Positions 1 through 10,937 of a DNA stretch of 64,000 bases are shown here, one piece after another. The stretch is taken from contig NW_008806279.1 in assembly GCF_000400465.1 (NCBI RefSeq), positions 479,346 through 543,345 on the forward strand, given 5' to 3'. This DNA comes from Wallemia ichthyophaga EXF-994. Taxonomy: Eukaryota; Basidiomycota; Wallemiomycetes; Wallemiales; Wallemiaceae. The notes under the pieces are model-generated. The model saw only the letters and a list, made by a program, of their open reading frames with translations. It ran no database searches and was not told the origin of the DNA. The number at the start of each line of letters is the position of its first letter. The stretch's first letter is position 1. The translations under genes and the position numbers were made by a program.

Positions 1-165
1 GGTTTGGATATGCTCAAAGGAGAAATTGGAGACATGAAGCAGCTAGGTATTACAGAATCATACAAACTCAAGAAACAGGTCGTCTCTTCTGCGTCTGAAG
101 CAACAGAAATGCTACTCAGAGTCGACACCATTTTGAGAGCTGCTCCAAGACAACGTGAAGGATAA
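1..165 (+). CDS. CCT2: T-complex protein 1 subunit beta (CCT2), 3' end only
   Basis: The window opens inside this gene. Frame 1 encodes the last 54 residues, ending ...[12 protein letters not shown], then a segment reading [20 protein letters not shown], then a TAA stop. This matches the C-terminus of the CCT beta subunit of the eukaryotic TRiC/CCT chaperonin, where the ITES..KRQ and A.E....LRVD.I..AAPR signatures are conserved. CCT is the cytosolic double-ring ATPase that folds actin, tubulin and WD40 proteins. The 5' part lies outside the window, so start, length and ATP-binding residues cannot be judged. The next gene begins about 100 bp downstream on the same strand. Confidence 0.9.
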   Translation, partial: GLDMLKGEIGDMKQLGITESYKLKKQVVSSASEATEMLLRVDTILRAAPRQREG

Positions 166-267
166 TTGAGGTGTTTGTTTCAGTTGTAAAAAGATATCTT
201 TGAATTTTTCATTTTTTCATTTCCCCGTCTGAATCACTGTGGTCTTCTCTCTTGTGACGTAACTACC

Positions 268-2596
268 ATGTCGAACGCACGGCGACTACGCCAGCAAAAA
301 GAATTAGAGGCTTTGCAAGCGAATGAACATGAACATGAGCAGGTGCACGAGGAATCAAAGCAGCCACAGCAGCCACCCAAAGTAGTCAATCCATTCGCAG
401 CATTAGGCGGTGGCGGTGAGGACGAAGAGGATGAGGAGGATGAGTCTGGCACGCCAGCACCAGCATCATCTCACACCACGCACACATCCTCATCAAACAA
501 GGTGTGTAGCAGTCCCAGTCGCTGATCCCCGCTCAATCCACCCGCAGAAGAAGAAGAAGAAGAAGAGCAAGGCGGATGTGAATGTGGCAGAGGGTGAGCG
601 TTTGCAGTCCAAACCACGTTCAACACAACCCCACACAACCCAAAAGCATAAGAAAGGGATGAATGAGATCGACGAGGCGTTGCGCGAGCTCAACATCAAG
701 TATCCACACGAGCAGACACAGGCACAGACGCAGTCACAGGCGCAGTCACACCAGGCAAACACTCCACACAGCACACTCTCCACCCTCCGCACTCTCCTTT
801 CCGTCGACCCTAAACACCTCGACGCGTCTGCGGAAATGAAGAAGATGTTTGGCAGCAAAGTGGTGAGCTCAGCAACGACGATGAATAGTTACGGTCAGGG
901 GAGAGCGCGTGGACGGCAAGCGCGGATGCAGCAGATGGTTCACAAAGCCACACCGCGCTCAAACCTCTCCCAACACAAACCAACCTGGCCACCTGCGACA
1001 TCAGCAAAGTTGGATGGAATGACAATGCGACAGCTCAGCGCGGACGAGCTACGAGAGTGGCAAGAGAGACACGCTCTTCCCCCCACTATCAACTTGCAGA
1101 ACAGTGGAAGTTGGTGGACATTCGAGCACGACGCTGCGTACAGATCCGTTCAACACCAGTTCTTAGACGCTACAGGAAGCTTCGATCCAAACACGCTCAT
1201 GGCACTGTTGCAAGTATACCCTTACCACGTCGATACACTCAATCAAGTCTCGGAAGTGTTTAGAATGCAAGGTGATAATGGTACAGCCGGTGATTTTACA
1301 GAGAGGATGCTTTTTGCTATAGAGAGAGGGTTTGCGATGGGTTTCAGTGCACTTTCGGGTGGATGCAGGGTAGATTTCGACAGGGTGGAGAACCGCGCAT
1401 TGTGGCTGGGACTCAGTCGACTGATTACACATCTACGCATGAAGGGGTGTTGGAGGACGGCGTATGAGTATGGCAAGGTGATGCTCGCCCTCGACCCACT
1501 CACTGACCCACACGGCGCACTCCTCCAGCTTGATTTCCTCGCCGTCAAAGCTGGTCAGTACGACTGGTTGCTTGGCGTGGCAGGCGAGTGGCCGTATAAC
1601 CATACGCACAGCGTACACTTAACAGACACAACATTCCTCCCTGGCATAGCGTATGCGCGGGCGCTGGCGACGTATTATAAAGGGAGAAGTGTTCATGGAA
1701 AGCACGTCTCACTGGATGCGACAGTCAAGTATTTCCTGCAGGCCGTGCTTGCGCATCCGCTGGTACTATCGCTGCTACTTGAACACAACCTCGTCAGAGT
1801 GTCAGCAGAGCGTGGGGAGGTGTTGAAGAATGTGCTCGTCGTCGAGAAGCATTATGAAAAGTATGCACCAATACACGCCCGCCGTAACGAAGCACTCGCA
1901 CGCATTTATTGCGCTCACTCCCTCCCTCTCTATCGCGACCCTGCGTTGCCAGTGCAGGCGATAGTCGACCATACGCTCGATGCGCTGCGTGCGGACGGCG
2001 TTAGTGAGCGTGGTCAGATTGATTTGGCACAGAGGCAGATGGACAGTGGGGTTATCTCTCCATCAGAAACCTTCCCGGAAAACGTCGCAAGACACGCCAT
2101 CATCAATAACATAACAGACGCTAAAGCTTTTCTGCCAGAAACGTTTAGCGAAGGCGATGCATTTGATCCAGTTGCTCCGAGCACCTCGAGTAGTGGCTAC
2201 GACGCGGGCTATTTCGCGGGTATGAGAGGGGGCAGACAGATGGGTGCACACTCACAATCACAGCAACACTCACACACTGGCGGGATAGTGTCTTTGATAG
2301 AAAGCCTCCTCCGCGGCGATATTAACCTCGGACAGATGGATCCAGATACGCGCGTCGCGTTCGAGGAGCAGGTCAACCAGCTGCAGGAGGGTGGTATGCC
2401 TGGTGGGTTTGGCGGTGATTGGGAGAGTGAGGAAGAGGAGGGCGATGGTGATGGGGAGAGTGATGAGCGTGATGAGCGTGATGAGCATGATCAGCCGGAG
2501 GACAATGCCACACAGCAGCCCGGGATAATAGACAGATTTGCTCGCATGTTTGCAGGGAATGCCAACCAGGGCAACGCCAACGACAACGTAGATTGA
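268..2596 (+). CDS. RQC1: TCF25/RQC1-family ribosome quality control protein
   Basis: Two exons, 268-501 and 548-2596, separated by a 46-nt GTGTGT...CGCAG intron; the product is 760 aa. The N-terminus is low-complexity: Gln/Glu-rich, then acidic, then a lysine run at the exon junction, as in Nulp1/TCF25 proteins. The TCF25 helical-repeat domain spans roughly residues 220-560, with the signatures LLQVYPYHVDTLNQ, ERMLFAIERGF and a DPLTDPHGALLQLDFLA-type block. The C-terminal ~120 residues are Gly/acidic and disordered. Yeast Rqc1 belongs to the ribosome-associated quality control complex (with Ltn1 and Rqc2) that marks nascent chains on stalled 60S subunits for degradation; this role is inferred from the family. 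An AATAAA hexamer follows at 2615. The 3' end converges on ARV1 with only 38 bp between stop codons. Confidence 0.88.
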
Positions 2597-2634
2597 TATT
2601 GATATTGATCTTGTAATAAACAGACAATAGATAG

Positions 2635-3562
2635 CTATATTAGGCAGTAGAGAGCAACAGACCGCACAAGCCAGCCAGCGAGGATGATGAGGGTAGTGGT
2701 AATTGGTGGGGTATTGAGGAGCACGCGCAGGCCGAAACCAGCAGACATGCCACCGACGACCGTGTTAACGACGTACGCTCTATCGATAGACTCGTCGTCG
2801 AGAGCCGAGAAAATGAGCCAAACGGAGTGTTTTGTGGGGTCGGTGAGAGTACTATAGCTTAAAAAGTCATTGGGCATTCCAACACGCTTATCGGTGCGCT
2901 CGGCACCCCCACTCGGATCGGCAATGACGAGCAGGAGAAGGAGAAAAAGCTTAGCGAAGCTTGAGTAAAGAATAGCGAGGCTGATTTGAGTGGAGGGGAG
3001 GGAGAGTGTGGGGTATTTGGGGTGTAGACAGCGCACGGCGAGGATTACGCCTATGTGGTAAGCGACAGCGTCTACGAATGCGCGAAAGAGGAATGAGAGG
3101 AAGGACGTGTGGGATGTTGCTGCGAGGGATGTCAGAGGGTGTCTGCATGAGCCACCTGCGGCACCCACCGCTTATCCCACTCAGCGGTGTAAGGCTGTGC
3201 ACCCACTGCACGAAGGCATCAGCTAGGACGAGAATACCGCCGAGTCTGAAGAGCTGCAAGCGTGGAGTGATGGCTGTGCTTGTGCGTGCGTGTGCGTGCG
3301 CGTTGTGCTCACCCGCCCTGCCCCTCACAACGCTCTTGTAGCGCTCCGAGAAAGCGACCTGGCTCAGTCTGTTGAAGAGGAGGTGCCGGAGAACACCTGG
3401 CTTGAGCACGACCAGATCCGCCAGCAGACTGATGTTGCGTTTGCCAATGTACGGGTCGACCAGACGCGAGCAGCGTGGACACAGCTCGACACGCATATCG
3501 ACATCTGAGTACATGGTGGCTGCGTGAGTGAGCGTGTACTGGCAGTAGACGCAGATGGGCAT
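2635..3562 (-). CDS. ARV1: ARV1-like lipid/sterol homeostasis protein
   Basis: Exons on the minus strand are 3562-3313, 3273-3207 and 3142-2635, giving 274 aa. The N-terminus has the ARV1 homology domain: a CxYC pair near residues 4-7, a second CPRC pair near residue 30, then DPYI and a LLADLVVLKPGVLRHLLFNR block. Hydrophobic membrane segments follow. ARV1 is an ER/Golgi membrane protein needed for sterol distribution and GPI precursor supply. The first intron (3274-3312) is only 39 nt and a multiple of three, so its retention would insert 13 residues without breaking the frame. The second intron (3143-3206) was placed by phase; its donor could differ by a few bases. Four copies of a GTGTTTTATT decamer sit just upstream of the start. 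Confidence 0.85.
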
Positions 3563-3566
3563 TCTG

Positions 3567-3603
3567 TTGTGTTTTATTGTGTTTTATTGTGTTTTATTGT
3601 GTT
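3567..3603. repeat. Tandem decamer repeat
   Basis: A 10-bp unit (TTGTGTTTTA) is repeated almost perfectly about 3.7 times in the 60-bp divergent spacer between ARV1 (minus) and prefoldin 1 (plus). It probably lies in the shared promoter. Confidence 0.8.
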
Positions 3604-3622
3604 ACGTTGGACACACACATCG

Positions 3623-4074
3623 ATGAGCGCTAACGACGAAGCGCTGCAGAAGGTGGTTGAGTGCAATTCGCAGTAATCCACTCACAGACCGCAGGTTCTC
3701 TTCAATATACAGCAACAGGCTGTAGGTGCAGAGAAAGCACTGCGTACTGTCACCATGCAGCAGGCGTCCCGTGGTCGTGAGAAGCGCCTGGTGCAGCTGA
3801 CTAGAGCTGAGCTGGAGAGCATCCCGGACGATGGACAGGGCGCTCTGTACAACGGCGTTGGGAAGATGTGAGTGGTGGGCGAAATGGCTGGTACACGGCT
3901 CAACAACACAGGTTCATCAAGGTGGATAGAAATGATCTCATCCAAGACCTAGTCAAGCAAGAGCGTAGCCTGCTAGAAGACCTAGTCGCCCTCGAGAAGA
4001 AACAGGGCTACATGCAGAAGGAACTCACAAACGCACAAGGCAATCTCAAAGATGTATTCCAGTCGAGAAGCTAA
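3623..4074 (+). CDS. PFD1: Prefoldin subunit 1
   Basis: Three exons (3623-3652, 3695-3867, 3912-4074) give 121 aa, the usual size for prefoldin beta-type subunits. The introns are 42 and 44 nt with GTGGTT and GTGAGT donors. The second intron splits the codon in the conserved NGVGKMF motif, which confirms the junction. Two coiled-coil arms are visible: LKKVLFN-type heptads at the N-terminus and LVALEKKQGYMQKEL at the C-terminus. They flank the beta-hairpin region (LYNGVGKMFIKV). Prefoldin is the hexameric cytosolic co-chaperone that hands actin and tubulin to CCT, whose beta subunit is also in this window. The first exon encodes only ten residues. Confidence 0.9.
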
Positions 4075-4124
4075 ATATCTAGACATATGTACTTATTCAA
4101 TCCATTGCACTCACTTTACTCACT

Positions 4125-4579
4125 TTACTTGCTCACTGCTGCTATAGCCTCAACCTCTACTAGAACATCCTTTGGGAGTCTAGCAACCTCGAAACAGCTT
4201 CTGGCTGGTTTGTGTGGTGCGAATGCATCCTCGTAGACCTTGTTGAACTTGTGTACGCTGATTAGCCGTGTTCTGCCTCTGCGCTCACACTCACTGCGAC
4301 AAAGTCCTCCATGTTCTTGAGAAGACACGTTGTCTTGATGGTGTCTTGCATAGATGACCCAGATGCCTCAAGCACCTTGCTGAGATTTCCAAGTGCCTGT
4401 TTTGCTTGGGCTTCTACACCACCCTCCACGACTGTCATACTCGTTGGGTTGAGTGGTATACATCCAGATGCATAAACAACATCGTTGTGAGTAATGGCTT
4501 GTACGTATGGCCCTACTGCTGATGGTGCTACGCGGGTGTCAAAACCATCATGCACCATATGATCCAATCCACCCACCAT
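4125..4579 (-). CDS. HMF1: RidA/YjgF (HMF1/MMF1) family imine deaminase
   Basis: Exons 4579-4295 and 4247-4125 join across a 47-nt GTGAGT intron to give 135 aa. The fold signatures are present: [11 protein letters not shown] near the N-terminus, [26 protein letters not shown] and, after the junction, FNKVYEDAF...[13 protein letters not shown]...VEVEAIA. The [11 protein letters not shown] segment carries the substrate-contacting arginine of the family. RidA enzymes hydrolyse reactive 2-aminoacrylate and related enamines made by PLP enzymes, protecting branched-chain amino acid metabolism. I see no clear mitochondrial presequence, so a cytosolic form is more likely. The ATG at 4579 is the first in frame; a short upstream exon cannot be excluded. 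Confidence 0.88.
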
Positions 4580-4828
4580 TTGGGGTTGAAGTTACTTTGA
4601 ATCCTTGCGACACTGGAATTTGTTAGCAACGCACCTATCAACCTCCATCCACCTACTACTTCTTGACAGTTGACGTGTAACCTTATGAATCATTATCTAA
4701 CAATACTTGGTATATTAAACCACTTGGGTTTCTTCTCCTTGTTGCCAAAAAAAAATCAACCAAGACGGCCAATCTAACTGAATTCTCATGTACTTTCAAA
4801 TTGTTATAAAACACATTGGCACTCCACT

Positions 4829-7800
4829 TTACTCCTCCACAACCTTCTGCGCAAGCGAGATCTGTTAGCGACGTCAGCAATCGATTCCCTTGCAAGTACC
4901 TCAAGCACACCTTATCTCCCAGCGACAACGCAATCCCCTGCGTCTTGCTCCTGATCCTGACGTGTCCCTGTATGCAACCTTCACCCACATCTACCGTCTT
5001 TTCCAGTGAGATATTAGCCAGCGCATCCTCCCCAAACACGCTCCTCGCGTACATGTTCGCCGAGAGGAAGTCGCACTCCCCGCTCATGCTAGCGTCGGGA
5101 GTGAGACATGCCATATTGGTGCTCTTCATGATATGCTGGAGATACACTCTAAGATCGTCTATCGTAGTGTTGACGTGCACCTTGTTCTCCCACTCAAACT
5201 CACTCCACATAGCTCTGAACTGCGATTCTGTGCATGTAGCAGGTTTGATGTAGTCCATAATATCGACGTGGATATCGTTCAGCACTATATTCGTTCCCTC
5301 TCCACTTCCACCGCCACTGCCAAGAGCATCGAAAGCGATATTCCCAAAGATAACTCCTGTCTCGGTGGAGCTCACCTTGACACTAGCCTTGAGAGTGTGG
5401 AAGGCATGTGGTGCGAGAGTTGTAGTTGAAGGACGTTCGACAATCTTGAGATCGCCCAGTGTAGCGAATTCTATATTAAGGTTAGACAGTGTGTACCCAG
5501 TCTGATTAACGAGGAGCACATCGAGTATAATGTCGAACTGGTGTATGTTGACATAGGCTTCCGCATAGACGCTATCTGAGAAACCAGTCAGCTGCACAAT
5601 ACGCTGCAGCTTCGACATGAAATCATCGCCGACAGCATCAGCCTCAGTCCCGCCGGTAGCGCGCGACAAGTCGAGTTCGAATTCGCGCGTGTCAACATCG
5701 CGTGACTTTTTGAAATGCCTAAACGAGATGACATCGTCAGGTTGCACTTTGTGAACTCTTTCAGTTGATCTAGCCTTCTCGGCAGCTTTCGCTTCGGCAT
5801 CTGCCACCATTGTTGCATATGCCTGCTTCGTGTCGTGGAGAAATACCCCTGTGAAACTCGCGGATGCCGCGGCATTCGTCTCTGCTAGAGCTGTCACACA
5901 TCCGAGTATACGCTCAGCACTATCTTCGTCTATCGCCGTACTAACAAATTTGGTCTGCCCGACGCGTACAATAGACGTCATCATCAACATCGCTTCCGCT
6001 TTATGGGCATTTTGTACACTGCTGTCAGTGTCGTTGTTGCTGACGAGTCGCAGAACCAATTTGGTGAGTGTGGATGCGAGCACACTGGCTGTGAAGAAGT
6101 CGCCATTAAGCACTAATCCACGTAACGGAGGCTTTGTCGCTGCTTTTACAGCTGCTAATCGACTCGCATCCTCGGCTGTTGAGACGGTCGTTTCGGTGGC
6201 ATACGTACCATCTGCTAGCACCTTGGTGGTGGTGACCAATTTGTTCTCATTTGTAGCCTCCTTGTCCTCAGTGTACTCCTGCGCATCATACGCTTGCTGC
6301 TCAGCAGCAAGTATTGGGATTTGTCCTAATACACCCCTCATTTTCTCGAAAGCTATTTGTATATCGTCGCTAGATTCAGCGTATTCTCCAATTATCCACA
6401 AAGCTCCACGGAATACTTTACCAGATTTAATATGGTGGAATGTCTTGAAGAGCTGGTTGATTATGGTGGGACGGAGAGTGGGGAACTTCTCGACAACTTC
6501 CCTGACGAAAGCTATCACATCGATTGCCGAAGGGTTGTTAGAGTCGCCGAGGAAACTCATCAGAGTTTCAATAACAGAGGACGCGACTTGAGAATATTTG
6601 ACGGAGATGTTGTGAATGGATTGGATGAGTAGTTGACGATACTCAACTAGACGCTCTAAATCTTGTGACGAAGTTGTTTTGATGAGTTCTTTCTTCAAGT
6701 AATCGATAACTTGGTCGACGTTACGTGAAGTTACCATCTCCAAAACAATTTTCAGCGCTTTACGTTTAACTTCCATATCTGGGGCTGAAAGAACGTCGAG
6801 TATGTCCATGATGAGAGGGTCGAGGAGGTGGTTATGTTTTGTATGCATATCGTTCAACCTAGCCAAGACAATAAGTTTTACGTTGTTGTCTGAGACATTT
6901 ACGATGAGGTTGATGAAAGCGCTGGCAGCGGCTGCAGGGGTTGTGTGAGAGCAGTAGATTGGGTTTAAGCCATCAACTTACACTTTACAGCAGCAGGATT
7001 ATCTGTGAGAGCGTTTAGAGTAGTAGCAGCTTCATATTTAACAGAGTGAGAAGGACTGTCTAATAACTCATATATAGTCCTTATGTACTGATTTTTGTTT
7101 GGATTTTCGCTATGACAATCCTTTCTTATCAATTCAATGATAGATAATTGCATCAATTCATCGAAAGACGCGACGTTATCGAATAGAACGTGCAAGTAAT
7201 CCAAAGCAGACGAAGGATTAATGTCAGAGAGTGTAACGAAAGCATTTCTCTTGCATGTGGAATCAGATTCAGCTGCTAAGAAAGCTTCTAACAACTCCGC
7301 AGCGTCTGGAATAAGGTAATCGAATTGGTTGTAAATAGACCAAACAGCGAATACCGCGTTTTTTCTAACGTAGCTGTGGCGGTGTTCCAAGCAGCTTCTT
7401 ACGGTGGGTATCAGAGGGTCTAGCAACTCACTGTCACTGAGCTTCTGTAAGAATCTAAGGGTGGAACCACGAATGAACTCATTTGGGTGCTGCAGATCAT
7501 TTCTAATTGCATTGCACACAAGAATCATTTCTTGCTTTAGCTTGCCGCTGTCATCGTATTTGGGACAAACTTCCCAATAAAAGTGAAGAAGCTTCTTAAG
7601 GTGCTTGTTCTTGCTGGGAAGAAGGTATTGAATAATGGGCATTAGAAGCTGTGGCTGTGGCTGGCCATTTAGCGTGAGTAGTATTATCTTCTTAAGCGTC
7701 TCGAGTTTGAGGTCGTCACTGCCTTTCTCCAGCGCATGGCGCAACTCAGCGACGTTTGGCTGATCGAGGATTTCAAAATTAATTAAAGTGTAGCTTGGTA

Positions 7801-7849
7801 GCGTTGAGTTTGAATTTGAACTTAAATTTGAATTTGAGTTTGAGTTCAT
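4829..7849 (-). CDS. SEC26: Coatomer subunit beta (beta-COP)
   Basis: Exons 7849-6982, 6931-4911 and 4846-4829 give 968 aa, close to the ~950 usual for beta-COP. The N-terminal adaptin HEAT-repeat domain (about residues 25-530) includes KKIILLTLNGQ, RKNAVFAVWSIY and SDNNVKLIVLARL-type repeats. The C-terminal coatomer appendage follows (DVLLVNQTGYTLSNLNIEFATLG). The last intron (4847-4910, donor GTGTGC, branch GCTAAC, acceptor TTGCGCAG) brings the protein to an end at SLGDKKVVEE. Reading through it would add about 55 unrelated residues, so the spliced end is preferred. Beta-COP is part of the COPI coat for Golgi-to-ER retrograde transport. The start codon lies 27 bp from that of AP-3 delta on the other strand. 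Confidence 0.92.
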
Positions 7850-7876
7850 GGCTGCTGCTCTTCAACCTGCGCTGTC
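7850..7876. promoter_or_regulatory. 27-bp divergent spacer between SEC26 and APL5
   Basis: Only 27 bp separate the assigned start codons, so each promoter must lie within the other's 5' region. A plus-strand ATG at 7848 overlaps the SEC26 start codon. It opens a short reading frame that is out of frame with APL5, a possible uORF for the adaptin mRNA. Confidence 0.6.
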
Positions 7877-10800
7877 ATGCTCTTTATACAGGTGAGCCTG
7901 GAATTTAAAAATTATTTCATTTCTTACGCCTTGTAGCACCTCTCTGGCCTCATCAAGGTGCGTGCGCTGTTTCATCTCTCCCCATCTCACCATCTCACCA
8001 TATCCAGGGCTTACGAGCCAATAAGGACGATGAGGATAAATTTATACAATCAACTTTACAAGAAATCAAGAATGAGATCAAAAGCGCTGATATCGAAACT
8101 AAATCTGTAGCTGTACTCAAATTGAGTTATGTGGGTTAATCGGGTTAATAGTCGTGATCTACACGCTTAACTAACCAAAACACAGCTTGAAATGCTCGGT
8201 TATGACATTTCCTGGGTTAGTTACATGTGTCTCACTCTGCCGCGTCTCACCCCCACTTCAGTCCGCGTTCCCCATCATCGAGACAGCCAGTTCCTCAAAA
8301 TTACATCTTAAATCTATTGGCTATCTCGCCGCGTCTTTATCTTTCTCTTCTCAAACTGACGTAATGATTCTAATGCCGAATCTTCTCAAGAAGGATCTCG
8401 CCAGTGAGCCATCCGCCGCACTCAGCTGCTTCTCTTCCGTGGCGACGCCGGAGCTATCAGTTGACTTATCCGCCGATCTCTCCAGGCTGTCGACCCACAC
8501 ACGCCCCGCTATTCGTCAGAAGGCTGTAGCTGCGATCCTCGTAGCCATCAAGCAGTCCAACAACCTCGACCTCGCTGACTTCAAGAAGCGCCTGAGGGAA
8601 AGGCTGCACGACGACGACGCGGGTGTTCTCAGTGCGACTGTCTCCGCCATCACCGAACTGGCCTCTTTATACCCTACCCAATCTCTTGGTTTTGCTCCGC
8701 CGCTCTACGACCTCCTCACATCATCCAACAACAATTGGATGATTATCAAGATACTCAAGCTATTTGCTGCGCTACTACCACACGAACAGCGTCTCCAGAA
8801 GAAGCTCTACGCCCCTCTCTCCGACCTCATCGAGAGCACAACAGCTGTTAGTGTGCTCTACGAATGCGTTCTCACCTGCATAGTCGGTGGTATGCTGCAC
8901 AAGAACCAGATGGCGGAGAACTGTCTCGAGAAGCTAACAAAGTTCCTCACCGACGACGACCACAACTGTGAGTTATCCATTCTGCGACACCCACACAACA
9001 TATCTGACGAGGGAAAAGTGAAATACGTAGCACTGCTAGCTATAGCGCAGATGATACCGACACACGCTCACCTCCTACATGTACACCAAGACGACCTGCT
9101 CAGCACCCTCGACGACCCCGACCTCACCATACGCCTGCAGGGTCTAAAAGTCGTTAGCGCCATCGTCACAACTGAAAATGTCGAGCCAGTTATGAATAAA
9201 CTCTTCGAACAACTCGTCCCAACCCGTCCAGATGCCGCTGCGTCGCTGAAAGACCCCCGCATCAATGGCAGTGGTTCTGGCAACACCAACACGCCTTCTT
9301 ACACTCGCAAACTCGCTCACACTGTCCTCGATATTTGCAAACGCGACCAATATACTAACATCCCCTCCTTTGCGTGGTTGATTGATGTCGTTGTGCAACT
9401 CGCCAAGGTTGTTCCAGGTGTGGAGATGGACGGTGATACTGGTCGTGATGCTACCAGCAAAGATGATCTGGCCACATGCCTCCAGTCCACCTTTTTAGAA
9501 ATACCTGTGACGTATCCACAGACACGCGAGTACAGTGTGAATATATCGCTATCCCTGCTGGGAGAGTATGTGGAGAGCAGCAATGGCGGTAGCAGTGGTA
9601 GTAGCAGTAGCAGTAGCAGTATCGGTGATGGTACAGACGTTGGCAGTAGCAGTAGCAGCGGTGTCATGAGTAGTATAAAGCATGCGATGCTACCAGCCGC
9701 TGTATACATCCTCGGTGAATATGCAATGTAGGTGTACTTAGATTTGTGTTATTCCCGGCTAGTGCGCTCTACTAACATACTCAATCAGGTTCCTCGACAC
9801 ACCACACGCAGCCGTGTCTAATCTCGCCCATCTCGCCCACCTCCACCCCTTCCTCACACCCCGCCTCTCGCCTTGCACCGTCGCAATTGCCCTCACCAGT
9901 CTCGGCAAAGTTTACGGGATACATGCGATGCTGCTCGCTAATGCGTGGGAGGAGGATGCAGGCAATGTGAAGAGTGCGCAGATGGCCAGACTCGCTCGCG
10001 CCGCTATTGACGCTGCTACGCCTTGTCAAGCTTCGAACGATGTGGACGTCGTCGAACGAGCTCGTCTTCTTGTTAACCTCCTCTCTGTTGTGTGGGGGGA
10101 GTTACGCAAGAGCGGGAGTGGTGAAAAAGCGACGGATGGGAAGGAGAGTGAGGAGAGTGCGATGAATGAGGCGAATGAGTCAAAAGAGAACGTCAATGTG
10201 AATGTCAAATTGGACAACGAGGAAAATACAAACGTAGATCACGGCGACACCGTCGCTACCGCTTCGGAAGCTCCTCGCTCACTCTATCTTCTCAGCAGCA
10301 TATACTTCGATAAGCCAGGCGCTGTGCCGTTGGACAAGGCTGATATGGCCAGCAACGTTGATCTAGATGCGCCGCTGATCGCAGATCTCTGCGATGAGGT
10401 TTACACGGACGACGAACACGAGAAGGAGGAGAATCACAAGACGACAATCCAAGTGACTGTGGATACAGCAGAAGAAAACAGACGGAGGAGACAGCGCAAG
10501 GCGGCGCTCAGAGCTGAACGCGCTGAAAATCCCTACTACATCAAGAGTAAGGATGAAAGAGGGAGTCAGAGTGAAGAAGAGCAGGAGAAAAATCACTACG
10601 ATGTGGATAGCATACCGATAGTCAACTTCCAGCATGATGAGCATGATGAGCATGATAACACAAAGCACTCTGCACTATTTTATCCCAAAAATGAAAATAA
10701 AAGCAGCACCAGCAGTCGCGCACACTCACTCAAATCTCCCCCTCTCCCCACCTCCTCCAGTCAGTCTAGTCTGAGCACACCTCACACACCTCGCACAACG

Positions 10801-10887
10801 CGCTCCCCAGAACCACACGCGCTGTCGTCGGGAACGGTAAACAAAGTGGTGAAAAAGAAAGCAAAAAGGAACGAAAAAATACATTAA
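7877..10887 (+). CDS. APL5: AP-3 complex subunit delta (delta-adaptin)
   Basis: Seven exons: 7877-7891, 7937-7957, 8008-8130, 8186-8215, 8262-8967, 9019-9727 and 9789-10887, giving 900 aa. The five junctions in the adaptin core rebuild AP-3 delta motifs: LSGLIKGLRANKDDE, LSYLEMLGYDISWSAFPIIE, IGYLAASLSF and DDDHNLKYVALLAIAQ, the last spanning the 8968-9018 intron. The N-terminal ~560 residues are the adaptin trunk. Serine runs interrupt it near 9590-9660, and the C-terminal third is charged, low-complexity hinge ending in a Lys-rich tail. AP-3 carries cargo from Golgi/endosomes directly to the vacuole. The first two exons encode only 5 and 7 residues, so the start at 7877 rests on frame and family similarity. 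Confidence 0.9.
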
Positions 10888-10937
10888 GTTGTGTAGCATT
10901 AAAAATCATTACGTATACGTATACTATGGAGTTAAGA

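Noticed and set aside
5830-6591. Long plus-strand open frame over beta-COP
   Set aside because: It is antisense to strongly conserved beta-COP coding sequence, with no domain and poor codon use.
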